From an uncultured Treponema sp. (GTDB lineage Bacteria > Spirochaetota > Spirochaetia > Treponematales > Treponemataceae), in the NCBI GenBank assembly GCA_910584475.1, contig CAJUBD010000011.1, positions 60,790-124,789 of the forward strand: DNA of 64,000 nucleotides, written 5' to 3'. Below are positions 34,080 through 41,729 of the stretch, piece by piece. Each line of letters opens with the position of its first letter. Position 1 is the first letter of the stretch. The position numbers were made by a program, and so were the translations under genes. Below the pieces are notes generated by a model, which saw only the letters and a list, made by a program, of their open reading frames with translations, was not told where the DNA came from and did not search any database.

Positions 34080-34771
34080 AAAAGATTGCTTTGACGGCCA
34101 TATTGTGCGCCCTGTGCGCGGCTGCATTCGCGGTGAGTTACGCGAACAACACTTACCAAAAGCTTGCGGAGGAATATGCCAAAAAGGCCGACGCGGCGTT
34201 GGATGCGGGCGAATACGATTTGTCCGAGGAATACGCGCAAAAGGCGGTCGAAAACGCGGCTCTTTCCAAGGCGTTCATCGACAGCATGAACGCTCGCCAC
34301 AACGCGCAGACTGAAATCGCCGCCGCCGAGCAAAAGATGAAGTGGGCGAAAAGCATCAATGCGGACACGACTTTTCCCACGGCGTATTCGGCGGGGCAGG
34401 AAGCCTTGGACAATGCGAAATCCGCGTTTGAAAAGGAAGACTACGAAAGCGCGAAAAAATACGCCGAGGCGGTGAACGCGGCTTTGGCGGGCGTGTACGA
34501 AGTGACGCCGCTTCCGAAATTTTACGTCGTGCGCCCGTGGGCGGAAAACAAGGATTGCTATTGGAACATCTCGGGACGAAAGTACGTCTACAACAATCCG
34601 CTTTTGTGGGAAAACCTTTATCAGGCCAACAAAGGCAAGATGCCTCGCCCGAACGACCCGAATCTGATTTTGCCCGGAATGAAGATGGAAATCCCGAGCA
34701 TCGCGGGGGAGCTTCGCGACGGCACTTACGATTCCAAAAAGGACTACGAGGCATTCAATTTGCGACATTGA
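34076..34771 (+). CDS. Secreted LysM-domain protein
   Basis: A 231-residue exported protein: signal peptide (KKIALTAILCALCAAAFA), then two-helix repeats (YAKKADAALDAGEYDLSEEY, AKKYAEAVNAALAG) and a C-terminal LysM-like module, FYVVRPWAENKDCYWNISGR, NNPLLWENLYQANKGKM and LILPGMKMEIPS. LysM domains bind peptidoglycan. It is translationally coupled to the upstream coiled-coil lipoprotein, and the helical repeats in both suggest they associate. Confidence 0.82.
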   Translation: MKKIALTAILCALCAAAFAVSYANNTYQKLAEEYAKKADAALDAGEYDLSEEYAQKAVENAALSKAFIDSMNARHNAQTEIAAAEQKMKWAKSINADTTFPTAYSAGQEALDNAKSAFEKEDYESAKKYAEAVNAALAGVYEVTPLPKFYVVRPWAENKDCYWNISGRKYVYNNPLLWENLYQANKGKMPRPNDPNLILPGMKMEIPSIAGELRDGTYDSKKDYEAFNLRH

Positions 34772-34962
34772 ACGAATTATCAAATTCGAAAACTGTCGCA
34801 AACGCGACTTCACGGCGAAGCGCTTTCGCAACTAGCGCACGAGCAGGCAAGTGCAACAAGCGAGTTTGTGCGCTTTTAGTCCGCTTCGTGGACGAAAATG
34901 CGAGCTGTGCGAGCAAGAGAAAACTCGGTAAGCAAGGACGCGAAGCGTACTTGCATAACATT
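34772..34962. repeat. CTTGCTCGCA-type repeat block
   Basis: The gap holds an inverted copy of a repeat also seen at about 47.97-48.08, 49.13-49.23 and 56.6-56.7 kb. Outer arms are CGAGTTT/AAAACTCG, with an inner block reading, in the opposite sense, CTTGCTCGCA...CTCGCATTTTCGTCC. No gene. Confidence 0.55.
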
Positions 34963-35520
34963 TTAGTCGTTGGGCTTTGAAGATTCGTGCTGGCGGTAAA
35001 GTTCGAGCGCGGCGACCATCAGCGCGTGCGGATATTCCGCGCCGCCCATTTTCTCGAAGACTTCCGCCTTGGGAATTTTCATGTAATTCAAAAATTCGTC
35101 GCGGTCGAGGCTTTGCTTTCCGCCTGAGTGCAGGTCTTCCGCCAAAAAAACATGGAAGCGGTTTGAAAAGAGCGCGGGATTCGGGTTCATAGTTCCGAGG
35201 TGGATTAGCTTTCCCGCCGAAAATCCGGTTTCTTCCATAAGTTCGCGCCGCGCGCCTTCTTCGGGCGTTTCGTCGCTTTCGATTACGCCGCCCGGAAATT
35301 CGATGCTCAGACCTTGGTGTCCGTGCCGCCATTGTTTTACCATCAGGAAATCGTCTCCCAAAACTGCAATCACCGTCGCCCAGTCGCGCGCCTTGAGGAC
35401 TACATAGTCGCCGCTTTGTCCAAGAGGAGAGACGCTGTGCGCCTTCGTCACGCGGAAAACCGGCGTTTCCAAAATTTCCTCGCTTGAAATTTCTTTCCAA
35501 GCCAAATCCGAGTCATTCAA
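34963..35520 (-). CDS. Nudix hydrolase, ADP-ribose pyrophosphatase-like
   Basis: A 185-residue hydrolase. The complete Nudix box reads GGVIESDETPEEGARREL then MEETGF (pattern Gx5Ex7REUxEExGU). A proline at GTMNPNPALFSNRFHVFLAE follows about 15-20 residues after, as in ADP-ribose pyrophosphatases. TTG at 35520 is taken as the start because GGGGG lies nine bases upstream; a longer frame from an ATG at 35577 would add 19 residues but lacks a ribosome site. It would remove toxic ADP-ribose or similar nucleotide sugars. Confidence 0.85.
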   Translation of the reverse strand: MNDSDLAWKEISSEEILETPVFRVTKAHSVSPLGQSGDYVVLKARDWATVIAVLGDDFLMVKQWRHGHQGLSIEFPGGVIESDETPEEGARRELMEETGFSAGKLIHLGTMNPNPALFSNRFHVFLAEDLHSGGKQSLDRDEFLNYMKIPKAEVFEKMGGAEYPHALMVAALELYRQHESSKPND

Positions 35521-35570
35521 GGTTTTCCCCCATAAAAATAATGAAATTTCGCGAAAATTCAAATTGGCAT

Positions 35571-35599
35571 TTGACAAATCGTCCGATATGCCTTATTAT
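35571..35599 (+). promoter_or_regulatory. Promoter of the cytidylate-kinase-like gene
   Basis: TTGACA (35571-35576), 17 bases, TATTAT (35594-35599). It lies in the divergent space with the Nudix gene. Confidence 0.75.
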
Positions 35600-35656
35600 A
35601 TTATAGCCGATATTTAAAAAAAATGTTTTAAATCTGCATAAAATTCGGAGGAATGT

Positions 35657-36478
35657 ATGGCGATAGTTGCGATGGCGCGTCAAGTGGCGGCTTTGGGCGA
35701 TGAAATCAGCGCGGAAGTGGCGAAGCTTTTGGGCTACAAATTCATCACGAAAAAGGAAATCGAGCAGAAGATTTTGGACAATGGATTTTCGGCGGACAAA
35801 CTCCACAAATATGACGAGGTGAAGCCGGGATTTTTCGCGTCGCTGACAAAGGATCGCGACGAATATTTGTACTGCCTGCAGACGGCGATTTTGGAAAGCG
35901 CGGCGGAAGGAAACTGCGTTTTGATTGGGCGCGGCAGCGCGTTCGTCTTGGAGGAACTGCCGAATCTCGTTTCTTTCAGGTTCGTCTCGAATTACGAGGC
36001 GCGGCTTTCGCGCTTGGAAGAGGAATTCTCTTGGAACGAAAAGCAGGCGAAGCAGCGCATCGAGCAGAGCGACGCTAACCGAATGGGATTTCACAAGAAT
36101 TTCTTCAACATCGATCCCGAAGACCCGACGCATTACCACATGGTCGTGAACAGCGGCAAGATGGATGTGCAGGGCGCGGCGAATGTGATTGTTTCCATCG
36201 TCAAGGCTTACGTTACTCCTGAGCGAGAAGAGGCGGGCGCGAAAAAAATTCAAGAATTGCTTTTGGCGCAACATCTCGTGAATTCGCTGATTTTCGAGCA
36301 CAAGGTGAACATCAATTTCTTGCATGCCGTGGTCGTGGACAAGAAAATCGTCCTGCAGGGAATTTCGGATTCTGGCGCGTGCGTGGAAAAGGCTTTGGTT
36401 TTGGCGCGAAAGGCTTATCCCGACTACACCATCGAATCCGCCGTGAGCGTAGTGCAGGATTTCAAGTCATACAAATAG
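35657..36478 (+). CDS. Cytidylate-kinase-like family protein
   Basis: A 273-residue P-loop-like protein of the 'cytidylate kinase-like' group (AAA_26/CMK2). It begins MAIVAMARQVAALGDEISAE, where the usual P-loop GSGG is replaced by AALGDEIS, as is common in this family. IGRGSAFVLEELPNLVSFRF, SDANRMGFHKNFFN and THYHMVVNSGKMDV match the middle and lid regions. The C-terminal 80 residues (KKIVLQGISDSGACVEKALVLA) resemble a BON-like or second small domain. Function is unknown; it is not the essential cmk. GGAGG precedes the ATG. Confidence 0.82.
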   Translation: MAIVAMARQVAALGDEISAEVAKLLGYKFITKKEIEQKILDNGFSADKLHKYDEVKPGFFASLTKDRDEYLYCLQTAILESAAEGNCVLIGRGSAFVLEELPNLVSFRFVSNYEARLSRLEEEFSWNEKQAKQRIEQSDANRMGFHKNFFNIDPEDPTHYHMVVNSGKMDVQGAANVIVSIVKAYVTPEREEAGAKKIQELLLAQHLVNSLIFEHKVNINFLHAVVVDKKIVLQGISDSGACVEKALVLARKAYPDYTIESAVSVVQDFKSYK

Positions 36479-36513
36479 ACTCGCGCGGCGAAAATCCTGC
36501 GAAAGCAAAACCG

Positions 36514-37330
36514 ATGCGGTATCCTGCGAATGTATATTTGAATTTGGCTTTTCTCTTTTTCGGCGCGTTTTTGGGATGCGGAGCATGCATCGTTGTCGGC
36601 AAGGTTTCGCGGCGGAAATATTTTAAATTCCGCATTTCGCTTGCCTTTTTGCTTTTGTCGATTGCGGCGGTGTTTTTCGCGATGTTTTTCCTTAGAGGCG
36701 CGATTTCAGTCGTACTGCGCGGATTTCATTTTGGAAAAGATAATGCGCCCTTTTCCGTCTCTTGTGTACATGGCGGCGGGCGCGATTTGCGCGGCGTTTT
36801 TGCGAAGCGTTTTTCCGGCTGTTTTGGCGGTTTACATTTTGTTCACATTTTGCTTTGGCATCGCGCTTTACAAGCGGCTTCCCCGTCCGCAAAAACTCGC
36901 GCTCACCGTAAACAAAAATTTTTTGCGCGACGAAACTAATGGAAAGGAATATGAATTTTTTTCAGAAGAAAATTTTTCCGAAACGAATGCGCAGCGCGTA
37001 GTGGCTTTTTTTGTCTACGAGTTGAACGAAAATGTGGTTTTGCCGTTGCCGCATTTTTGGTATGAAATTGCAGGTGCGGCCTTGCAGGATTCTTCGGGCT
37101 CCGTCCGTCAAATTTCGAATGTCGATTTTTCGGCGCGGGATATTTTTCTCCCAAATGTTTCCGACAATTTTTTCAAAAGAATTCTTTTTGGAATTTATAG
37201 GACGATTTTGAGCGACGCACGCTTGGAAATTTTTGCGCTTCCCGACGACCAAATTTTTCCCGCGCTTTACAATGTGGACATTCAAGGCGATGGCGCGGAT
37301 TTCCGTGCGACATTCAAGAAAATAATGTAG
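36514..37330 (+). pseudogene. Membrane protein gene apparently split by a frameshift
   Basis: Two frames together make a sensible membrane protein. Frame one from the ATG at 36514 gives two helices (NLAFLFFGAFLGCGACIVV, FRISLAFLLLSIAAVFFAMF) and then becomes arginine-rich nonsense after about 36735. Frame two (+1), usable from about 36735 or from its own ATG at 36743, gives two more helices (FPSLVYMAAGAICAAFL, VFPAVLAVYILFTFCFG) and a 150-residue soluble domain ending at 37330. The joint lies near GGAAAAGATAATG. This could be a true mutation, a sequencing error or overlapping genes. I do not recognise the family. Confidence 0.5.
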
Positions 37331-37461
37331 GAAAAATTCGTCAGAATTTTATTCAATGAATTTTTAGGCGAATTTTTTTGACTTGCGTTTTTCGCTTTGT
37401 AGCGAGACGATGTTTTGCGACAAAAAATTGAATTTTTTTATTAGTTGAATTGAGGATAAAA

Positions 37462-38064
37462 ATGAAAACTTCGAACAAATTTACTCTTGTAAGGATTGTC
37501 GCCTCGCCGATAATTTTCGCGCTTTATTTTTTGCCCGAATGGTTCGGCTTGGAGGAACTGGGCAAAGTGATTTCCGTCGCGCTCATTCCGATTTTGGCTT
37601 TCGTCGAAATCACGGATTATTTTGACGGACATTTCGCGCGGAAGCACAACGAGGTGAGCGATTTCGGAAAAATCTTCGATCCTTTCGCCGACGTCTTTTT
37701 GCACCTTTCGATGTTCACTTGCTTCGTGTTCAGCGGCTACATGCACCCGATTTTTTATGTCCTGATTTTGTACCGCGAATTCAGCCAGAATTTTTTGCGG
37801 ATGGTCGCGGCGAAAAGCGGGACTGCGATCGCGGCGCGGAAAGGCGGCAAGCTGAAAACCGTCTTTTATGTGGCGAGCTGCTTCGTGGCTCTGGCGCAGA
37901 ATTGCCTTGCGAGGACGGGACTTGCCGCCGCTTGGGGCGTGAACATGGACGCTTTCAATGTGGCGGGGCAGGCGATGTTCGCCGTTTGCGTTGTGCTTTC
38001 TTATGTGAGTTTTTTCGACTATTTGAAGAATTTCGGGCATGTCCTCAAAGATGCCGCGCGGTAG
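37462..38064 (+). CDS. CDP-alcohol phosphatidyltransferase family protein
   Basis: A 200-residue membrane enzyme carrying the full family motif DGx2ARx8Gx3Dx3D (from DYFDGHFARKHNEV to FGKIFDPFADVF, about residues 52-78). Four to six hydrophobic helices are visible. The likely reaction is transfer of a phosphatidyl group from CDP-diacylglycerol to glycerol-3-phosphate (PgsA), but substrate choice inside the family cannot be read from the motif. GAGGAT precedes the ATG at 37462. It stands alone after a frameshifted membrane gene. Confidence 0.88.
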   Translation: MKTSNKFTLVRIVASPIIFALYFLPEWFGLEELGKVISVALIPILAFVEITDYFDGHFARKHNEVSDFGKIFDPFADVFLHLSMFTCFVFSGYMHPIFYVLILYREFSQNFLRMVAAKSGTAIAARKGGKLKTVFYVASCFVALAQNCLARTGLAAAWGVNMDAFNVAGQAMFAVCVVLSYVSFFDYLKNFGHVLKDAAR

Positions 38065-38080
38065 CGAAGCGGGCGAGGTG

Positions 38081-38323
38081 TCATTCCCGTGTCGCTTGTT
38101 TTCCTTCTTCGATGATTCTCATCATTTCCGCGGGCGTGACTACGAAAGGCTTTTTAGGAAAGTCCTTTATGTTCCCCGTAACGAGGAATGCATCGCTAGC
38201 CTGTCGCGCGTCCATCGTCACTTCATAGAAGACAGTGTTCTTTGTGTCGGTCGGAGTTTCTTTGGTTTTTATGCCCGAAAGTTCAATGCCGTTGTCGATG
38301 ATCGCGTAGTGTTTCATCGTCAT
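38081..38323 (-). pseudogene. Truncated PIN-domain toxin
   Basis: An 80-residue frame whose last 50 residues (TVFYEVTMDARQASDAFLVT, then GNIKDFPKKPFVVTPAEMM) match the C-terminal half of PIN/VapC-like ribonuclease toxins, including the conserved acidic DAFLVTGN. The N-terminal half with the first catalytic aspartate is missing and replaced by about 25 unrelated residues. It starts at an ATGA overlap with the antitoxin, so the operon is intact but the toxin is very probably dead. Confidence 0.65.
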
Positions 38324-38610
38324 ATTTCTTCTCTGTACGCTCGGATTTCCGCGTTGATTTCATCAAGCGACATGCCTTGAAGTCCCTTCTTCTTTGCCTC
38401 GCGCCTAAGTTGAAGAAACGCCTTTTTGCCATCTTTGAGAGAAACCTTCTTTTCCACTTTCATGCTGAACGGAATGCCGCGCTCTTCTACGGACTTTTTG
38501 AGGAAGATGCGGAACGCCGTCGGCAAGTCAAGTCCCAACCGCTCAAAAATGCCCACCGCCTCGTTCTTCAAATCCTCGTCCACACGAATCTGCACCAATG
38601 TGCTTGCCAT
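38320..38610 (-). CDS. RelB/DinJ-type antitoxin
   Basis: A 96-residue antitoxin: MASTLVQIRVDEDLKNEA is the ribbon-helix-helix DNA-binding start, and ERLGLDLPTAFRIFLKKSV completes it, typical of RelB/DinJ. The C-terminal half, rich in lysine and arginine, would wrap the toxin. A GGAGG precedes the ATG at 38610. Such antitoxins normally pair with RelE/YafQ or PIN toxins; here the gene is coupled to a truncated PIN toxin. Confidence 0.85.
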   Translation of the reverse strand: MASTLVQIRVDEDLKNEAVGIFERLGLDLPTAFRIFLKKSVEERGIPFSMKVEKKVSLKDGKKAFLQLRREAKKKGLQGMSLDEINAEIRAYREEI

Positions 38611-38689
38611 GTTGCGCCTCCTGTAAAAAGTCAAGTATTTGTAATGTTTTGTATATTATAATTGTATGTGAATGTAAGTTGTTTGTCAA

Positions 38690-38985
38690 GGCGCGGGCTT
38701 GTAAATTAGGACGAAATAGTAAATCAAGGCGACAGCCTTTCTTTCAAAAATTTCCTTGCAGCTCAGGTGCGCAGCACTTGATACGGAGGTCTGAAAATGC
38801 GAGCCGTATGTCATTCCCGTGCTAGACACGGGAATCTCTTTGTATAATAGATTGCGACGCAGGGGGTGGTAGGGAAAATAGATTGTCGGGTCACGCCCGA
38901 CAATGACAGAGAGCGGGGCGCGTGTCACCTTCGGGCTTGACCCGGAGGTCTGCTTTTTGGATGCAATAGCTTTGCGCGTTTCCCA
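38690..38985. repeat. Intergenic repeat region with two-part palindromes
   Basis: Contains 'tcattcccgtg...cacgggaatct' (38812-38834), 'gattgtcgggtcacgcccgacaatgac' (38881-38908) and 'caccttcgggcttgacccggaggtctgc' (about 38927-38954). The same modules occur at 437-504, 46012-46040, 48091-48150 and 49285-49515. No gene seen in 38635-38986. Confidence 0.7.
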
Positions 38986-38986
38986 C

Positions 38987-39015
38987 TTGACAATTTTTTC
39001 GCGGCGTGCTAGAAT
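38987..39015 (+). promoter_or_regulatory. Promoter of the RRM protein gene
   Basis: TTGACA (38987-38992), 17 bases, TAGAAT (39010-39015), leaving a leader of about 67 bases. Confidence 0.75.
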
Positions 39016-39088
39016 GGAAAATAGGATTGAAAGGGAAGCGAAGTTTCCCAAAGTTTCACGACTTAAAAATCAAATCCTAAGGAATTTC

Positions 39089-39403
39089 ATGGCGAAAAAG
39101 CTTTATGTAGGAAACTTGAGTTATTCTACGACAGAGGAATCGCTGGGCGGTTTGTTCGCGCAGTTTGGTGAGATTGTTTCAACAACGGTTATCAAGGACA
39201 GGGCTACTGGTCAGTCCAAGGGTTTTGGTTTTGTTGAATTGGCAGACGAAGCGGCGGCGGAAAAAGCCATCGCTGATTTGAACGGCAAGGAATTCGAAGG
39301 CCGCAGGATTCGTGTGAACGAGGCGGAAGAAAAAAAGCCGCGTCCGCGTTTCGGCGACGGCGGATACAACCGTGGCGGTTATGATCGCGGAGGAAGATTT
39401 TAA
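39089..39403 (+). CDS. RRM RNA-binding protein with glycine-rich tail
   Basis: A 104-residue protein. One RNA recognition motif fills residues 1-80, with RNP2 KLYVGNLSYS and RNP1 SKGFGFVEL. A short tail of G/R/Y/D repeats (GGYNRGGYDRGGRF) follows. Such single-RRM proteins are found in cyanobacteria and spirochaetes and are often cold-induced or RNA-chaperone-like. AAGGAA precedes the ATG. It is monocistronic: strong promoter upstream and a repeat hairpin over its stop codon. Confidence 0.92.
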   Translation: MAKKLYVGNLSYSTTEESLGGLFAQFGEIVSTTVIKDRATGQSKGFGFVELADEAAAEKAIADLNGKEFEGRRIRVNEAEEKKPRPRFGDGGYNRGGYDRGGRF

Positions 39404-39560
39404 ATCAGCAACTAAAATGGCGTTGCTGATTTAAATACGAGTTTGTTGGTGCGGGGCACCTTACCAGAAACTCGCTTATTGTACTTGCCTGCGCCGCAAC
39501 AAGTTGCTGACGCAGGCGAATTAAGCATCCTCGGAAACTGAAGTTTCCTGCGGTGCTTAA
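39399..39560. repeat. Inverted composite double-hairpin repeat after the RRM gene
   Basis: The conserved-loop hairpin is at 39399-39435 (loop TAAAATGGC, the reverse complement of the usual type), followed by the CGAGTTT...AAACTCG module at 39438-39473 and a 'ttaagcatcctcgg...gtgcttaa' palindrome at 39521-39562. The first hairpin overlaps the RRM stop codon and may serve as its terminator. Confidence 0.7.
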
Positions 39561-39583
39561 TTTTAAGGGAGATTTTAAATCAA

Positions 39584-39643
39584 ATGAAAAGTTTTGCAGG
39601 ATTGTTGCTTCTAGCGGAGTTTCTCAAAATGCGCCAAAGTTGA
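39584..39643 (+). CDS. leuL: Leucine leader peptide of leuA (attenuator)
   Basis: A 19-residue frame, MKSFAGLLLLAEFLKMRQS, with consecutive leucine codons TTG TTG CTT CTA at 39602-39613 and a further CTC at 39623. AAGGGAG lies 12 bases before the ATG. It is followed by an antiterminator arm, CGCCAAAG (39632-39639), overlapping the stop region, and by a terminator. The layout is that of classical leu-operon attenuation: low charged tRNA-Leu stalls the ribosome on the leucine run and frees the antiterminator. Confidence 0.8.
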   Translation: MKSFAGLLLLAEFLKMRQS

Positions 39644-39709
39644 CGGTTCTGTAGAATCATTTTTGCAAATGCAGACTGTCGCTTTGGCGGCAGTCTTTTT
39701 TTATTTTTT
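39632..39709 (+). promoter_or_regulatory. leuA transcription attenuator (antiterminator and terminator)
   Basis: Terminator: AGACTGTCGC (39673-39682) pairs with GCGGCAGTCT (39687-39696), loop TTTG, then seven T, A and six T. Antiterminator: CGCCAAAG (39632-39639) is complementary over all eight bases to CTTTGGCG (39682-39689), which contains the end of the terminator's 5' arm, its loop and the start of its 3' arm. The two structures exclude each other. A second possible hairpin with a T-run lies near 39718-39757. Confidence 0.8.
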
Positions 39710-39788
39710 GAGGAAGTGTGCTGGCATCCGCGCAAATGGCGCGAGCAGCTCGACTTTTTTTGAAAAACTTAATTTTTATGGAGGAAGT

Positions 39789-41462
39789 ATGAATTCAAAC
39801 GGAAAGTATGTTCCTTATCCGAAAGTGAACATTCAAAACAGAAAATGGCCGGACGCTCAGATTACGCATGCGCCGATTTGGTGCTCCGTGGATTTGCGCG
39901 ACGGAAATCAGGCTTTGGTGAATCCGATGGGCATCGAGCAAAAGCTCGCGTTTTTCGATTTGCTCGTGAAAATTGGATTCAAGGAAATCGAGGTTGGCTT
40001 CCCGAGTTCTTCCGATACCGAATTCAATTTTATGCGCCGCCTCATCGAAGAAAACAAAATTCCAGACGACGTGACGATTCAAGTTTTGTGCCAGGCGCGC
40101 GAGCATTTGGTCAAGCGCACTTTCGAGGCGATTCGCGGTTTGCCCAAGGCGATTTTTCATATTTACAATTCCACTTCGCCAGCGCAGCGAAAGTACACTT
40201 TCGGAAAGACGAAAGAGGAAATCAAGCAGATTGCGGTGGAAGGCGTGAGATGCGTGAAGGAATGCGTGGCGCGTGAAAAGGATACGAAAATCCAGCTCGA
40301 ATATTCGCCTGAAAGTTTTTCCAATACGGAAATCGAATACGCGGTGGAAATTTGCGAGGCGGTGAAAAACGAGTGGAATCCCACGGCGGAAAATAAAATC
40401 ATTTTGAATTTGCCGACGACGGTGGAAGTGGCGATGCCGAACACTTTCGCCGACCAAATCGAATATTTTTGCACGCACATCACGAACCGCGAAAATGTAA
40501 TCGTCAGCCTGCATCCGCACAATGACCGCGGCGAGGGCGTGGCGACCTGCGAGATGGGCTTGCTCGCCGGCGCGGATCGCGTGGAGGGAAGCCTTTTCGG
40601 AAACGGCGAGCGCACGGGAAACCTTGACGTTGTTACTGTCGCGCTCAATATGTTCAGTCATGGAATTGATCCCGAACTTAATTTTTCAAACTTGCCTGAA
40701 ATCGCCGAAGAATATCAGCGGCTTACGGAAATGTCGATTCATCCGCGCACGCCTTATGTGGGCGATTTGGTTTATACCGCGTTTTCCGGCTCGCACCAAG
40801 ACGCGATTCGAAAGGGAATGGCGGCGCGCGTGAAGATGCCCGAGAACGCCGTTTGGGACGTGCCGTATTTGGCGATTGATCCACACGACATCGGCCGCCA
40901 GTATGAAGGAATCATCAGGATAAATTCGCAGAGCGGCAAGGGAGGGGCGGCTTACATTTTGGAAAACAATTTCGGCATCGTACCCCCCAAGGGTATGCAT
41001 CCCGACATCGGCGCGCTCGTAAAGGAGGCGGCGGACAAAGCGCAGAGAGAATTGCGACCCGATGAGATTTACGACATTTTCACGAAGCGTTGGATTGGCT
41101 TGACCTCGCCGCTTAAAATCGCGGAACTCGTGGAGACGCACTTGGAAGGTGCGACTGGCGCGGACGCGGAAGAGCGGGTTTTGTGCAATGCCGATGTGGT
41201 CTACAAGGGAACGCCGTATAAAATTTCCGCGCAAGGAAATGGTCCTCTCGACGCTTTCGTGAACGCGATGAAGCAAACTCCCGCCCCGCGATTCAACATC
41301 GTTTCGTTCCACGAACATTCGATTGGCACGGGAAGCGACACTCGCGCGATGGGCTATGTCCAACTTACGATGGAGGACGGTCGTCAAGTCTGGGGAGTGG
41401 GTCGTTCAAGCAATGTTGGTCGCGCCGGAATCGCGGCGGTGGTCAGCGCGTTGAACCAATAA
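39789..41462 (+). CDS. leuA: 2-isopropylmalate synthase
   Basis: LeuA condenses acetyl-CoA with 2-oxoisovalerate, the first step specific to leucine. The 557-residue protein belongs to the long yeast/actinobacterial branch (TIGR00970-like): start YVPYPKVNIQNRKWPDAQI, catalytic CSVDLRDGNQAL, metal-binding SLHPHNDRGEGVA, and GNGERTGNLDVVTVALN. The C-terminal regulatory dimer domain ends GYVQLTMEDGRQVWGVG, where leucine feedback inhibition acts. Start ATG follows GGAGGAAG. Transcription is controlled by a leucine attenuator 80-200 bases upstream. No other leu gene is adjacent. Confidence 0.97.
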   Translation: MNSNGKYVPYPKVNIQNRKWPDAQITHAPIWCSVDLRDGNQALVNPMGIEQKLAFFDLLVKIGFKEIEVGFPSSSDTEFNFMRRLIEENKIPDDVTIQVLCQAREHLVKRTFEAIRGLPKAIFHIYNSTSPAQRKYTFGKTKEEIKQIAVEGVRCVKECVAREKDTKIQLEYSPESFSNTEIEYAVEICEAVKNEWNPTAENKIILNLPTTVEVAMPNTFADQIEYFCTHITNRENVIVSLHPHNDRGEGVATCEMGLLAGADRVEGSLFGNGERTGNLDVVTVALNMFSHGIDPELNFSNLPEIAEEYQRLTEMSIHPRTPYVGDLVYTAFSGSHQDAIRKGMAARVKMPENAVWDVPYLAIDPHDIGRQYEGIIRINSQSGKGGAAYILENNFGIVPPKGMHPDIGALVKEAADKAQRELRPDEIYDIFTKRWIGLTSPLKIAELVETHLEGATGADAEERVLCNADVVYKGTPYKISAQGNGPLDAFVNAMKQTPAPRFNIVSFHEHSIGTGSDTRAMGYVQLTMEDGRQVWGVGRSSNVGRAGIAAVVSALNQ

Positions 41463-41529
41463 AGATTCTTGAGCGAAAAAGCGTTGCGAGTTTTCGGTAA
41501 GGTGCTTTGCACCGACAAAACTCGGTAAG

Positions 41530-41597
41530 CAAAAGTTTTTTTTTCAAAAACTTTTGTGACACACAAAAAAGGGCTTCCGTTCGACGAACGGAAGCCC
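41530..41597. terminator. Two palindromes downstream of leuA; the second is a minus-strand terminator
   Basis: First: CAAAAGTTTTT (41530-41540) with AAAAACTTTTG (41546-41556). Second: GGGCTTCCGTTCG and CGAACGGAAGCCC (41571-41597), perfect, flanked by A-runs on the plus strand. It therefore has a T-run only when read on the minus strand, so it would terminate a minus-strand RNA. Confidence 0.6.
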
Positions 41598-41613
41598 AAA
41601 AAAGGAGAGGAGG

Positions 41614-41664
41614 ATGCAGCTATGCTTGCTGCTGACTGCGCATACCGCAACAGCCATAAAATAA
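41614..41664 (+). CDS. Possible 16-codon small frame with strong ribosome site
   Basis: MQLCLLLTAHTATAIK, preceded by AGGAGAGGAGG at an optimal distance. Four of its first seven residues are leucine. It lies between a palindrome and the promoter of the next gene. Equally, the opposite strand here reads as a C/U-rich stretch complementary to Shine-Dalgarno sequences, followed by a terminator, so this may instead be the template of a small RNA. Neither reading is proven. Confidence 0.35.
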   Translation: MQLCLLLTAHTATAIK

Positions 41665-41694
41665 ACCGCGAGGCAAAAAAATAGTTACAAAAAA

Positions 41695-41723
41695 TTGCAA
41701 TTTTTTTGAAATTTTGCTACAAT
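41695..41723 (+). promoter_or_regulatory. Promoter of the M16-like lipoprotein gene, leaderless arrangement
   Basis: TTGCAA (41695-41700), 17 bases, TACAAT (41718-41723), six bases, then GTG at 41730. No Shine-Dalgarno. Confidence 0.65.
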
Positions 41724-41729
41724 TTGTCA

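Noticed and set aside
33980..34831. A 283-codon minus-strand frame over the lipoprotein and LysM genes
   Set aside because: Opposite strand of two coupled genes with signal peptides and SDs.
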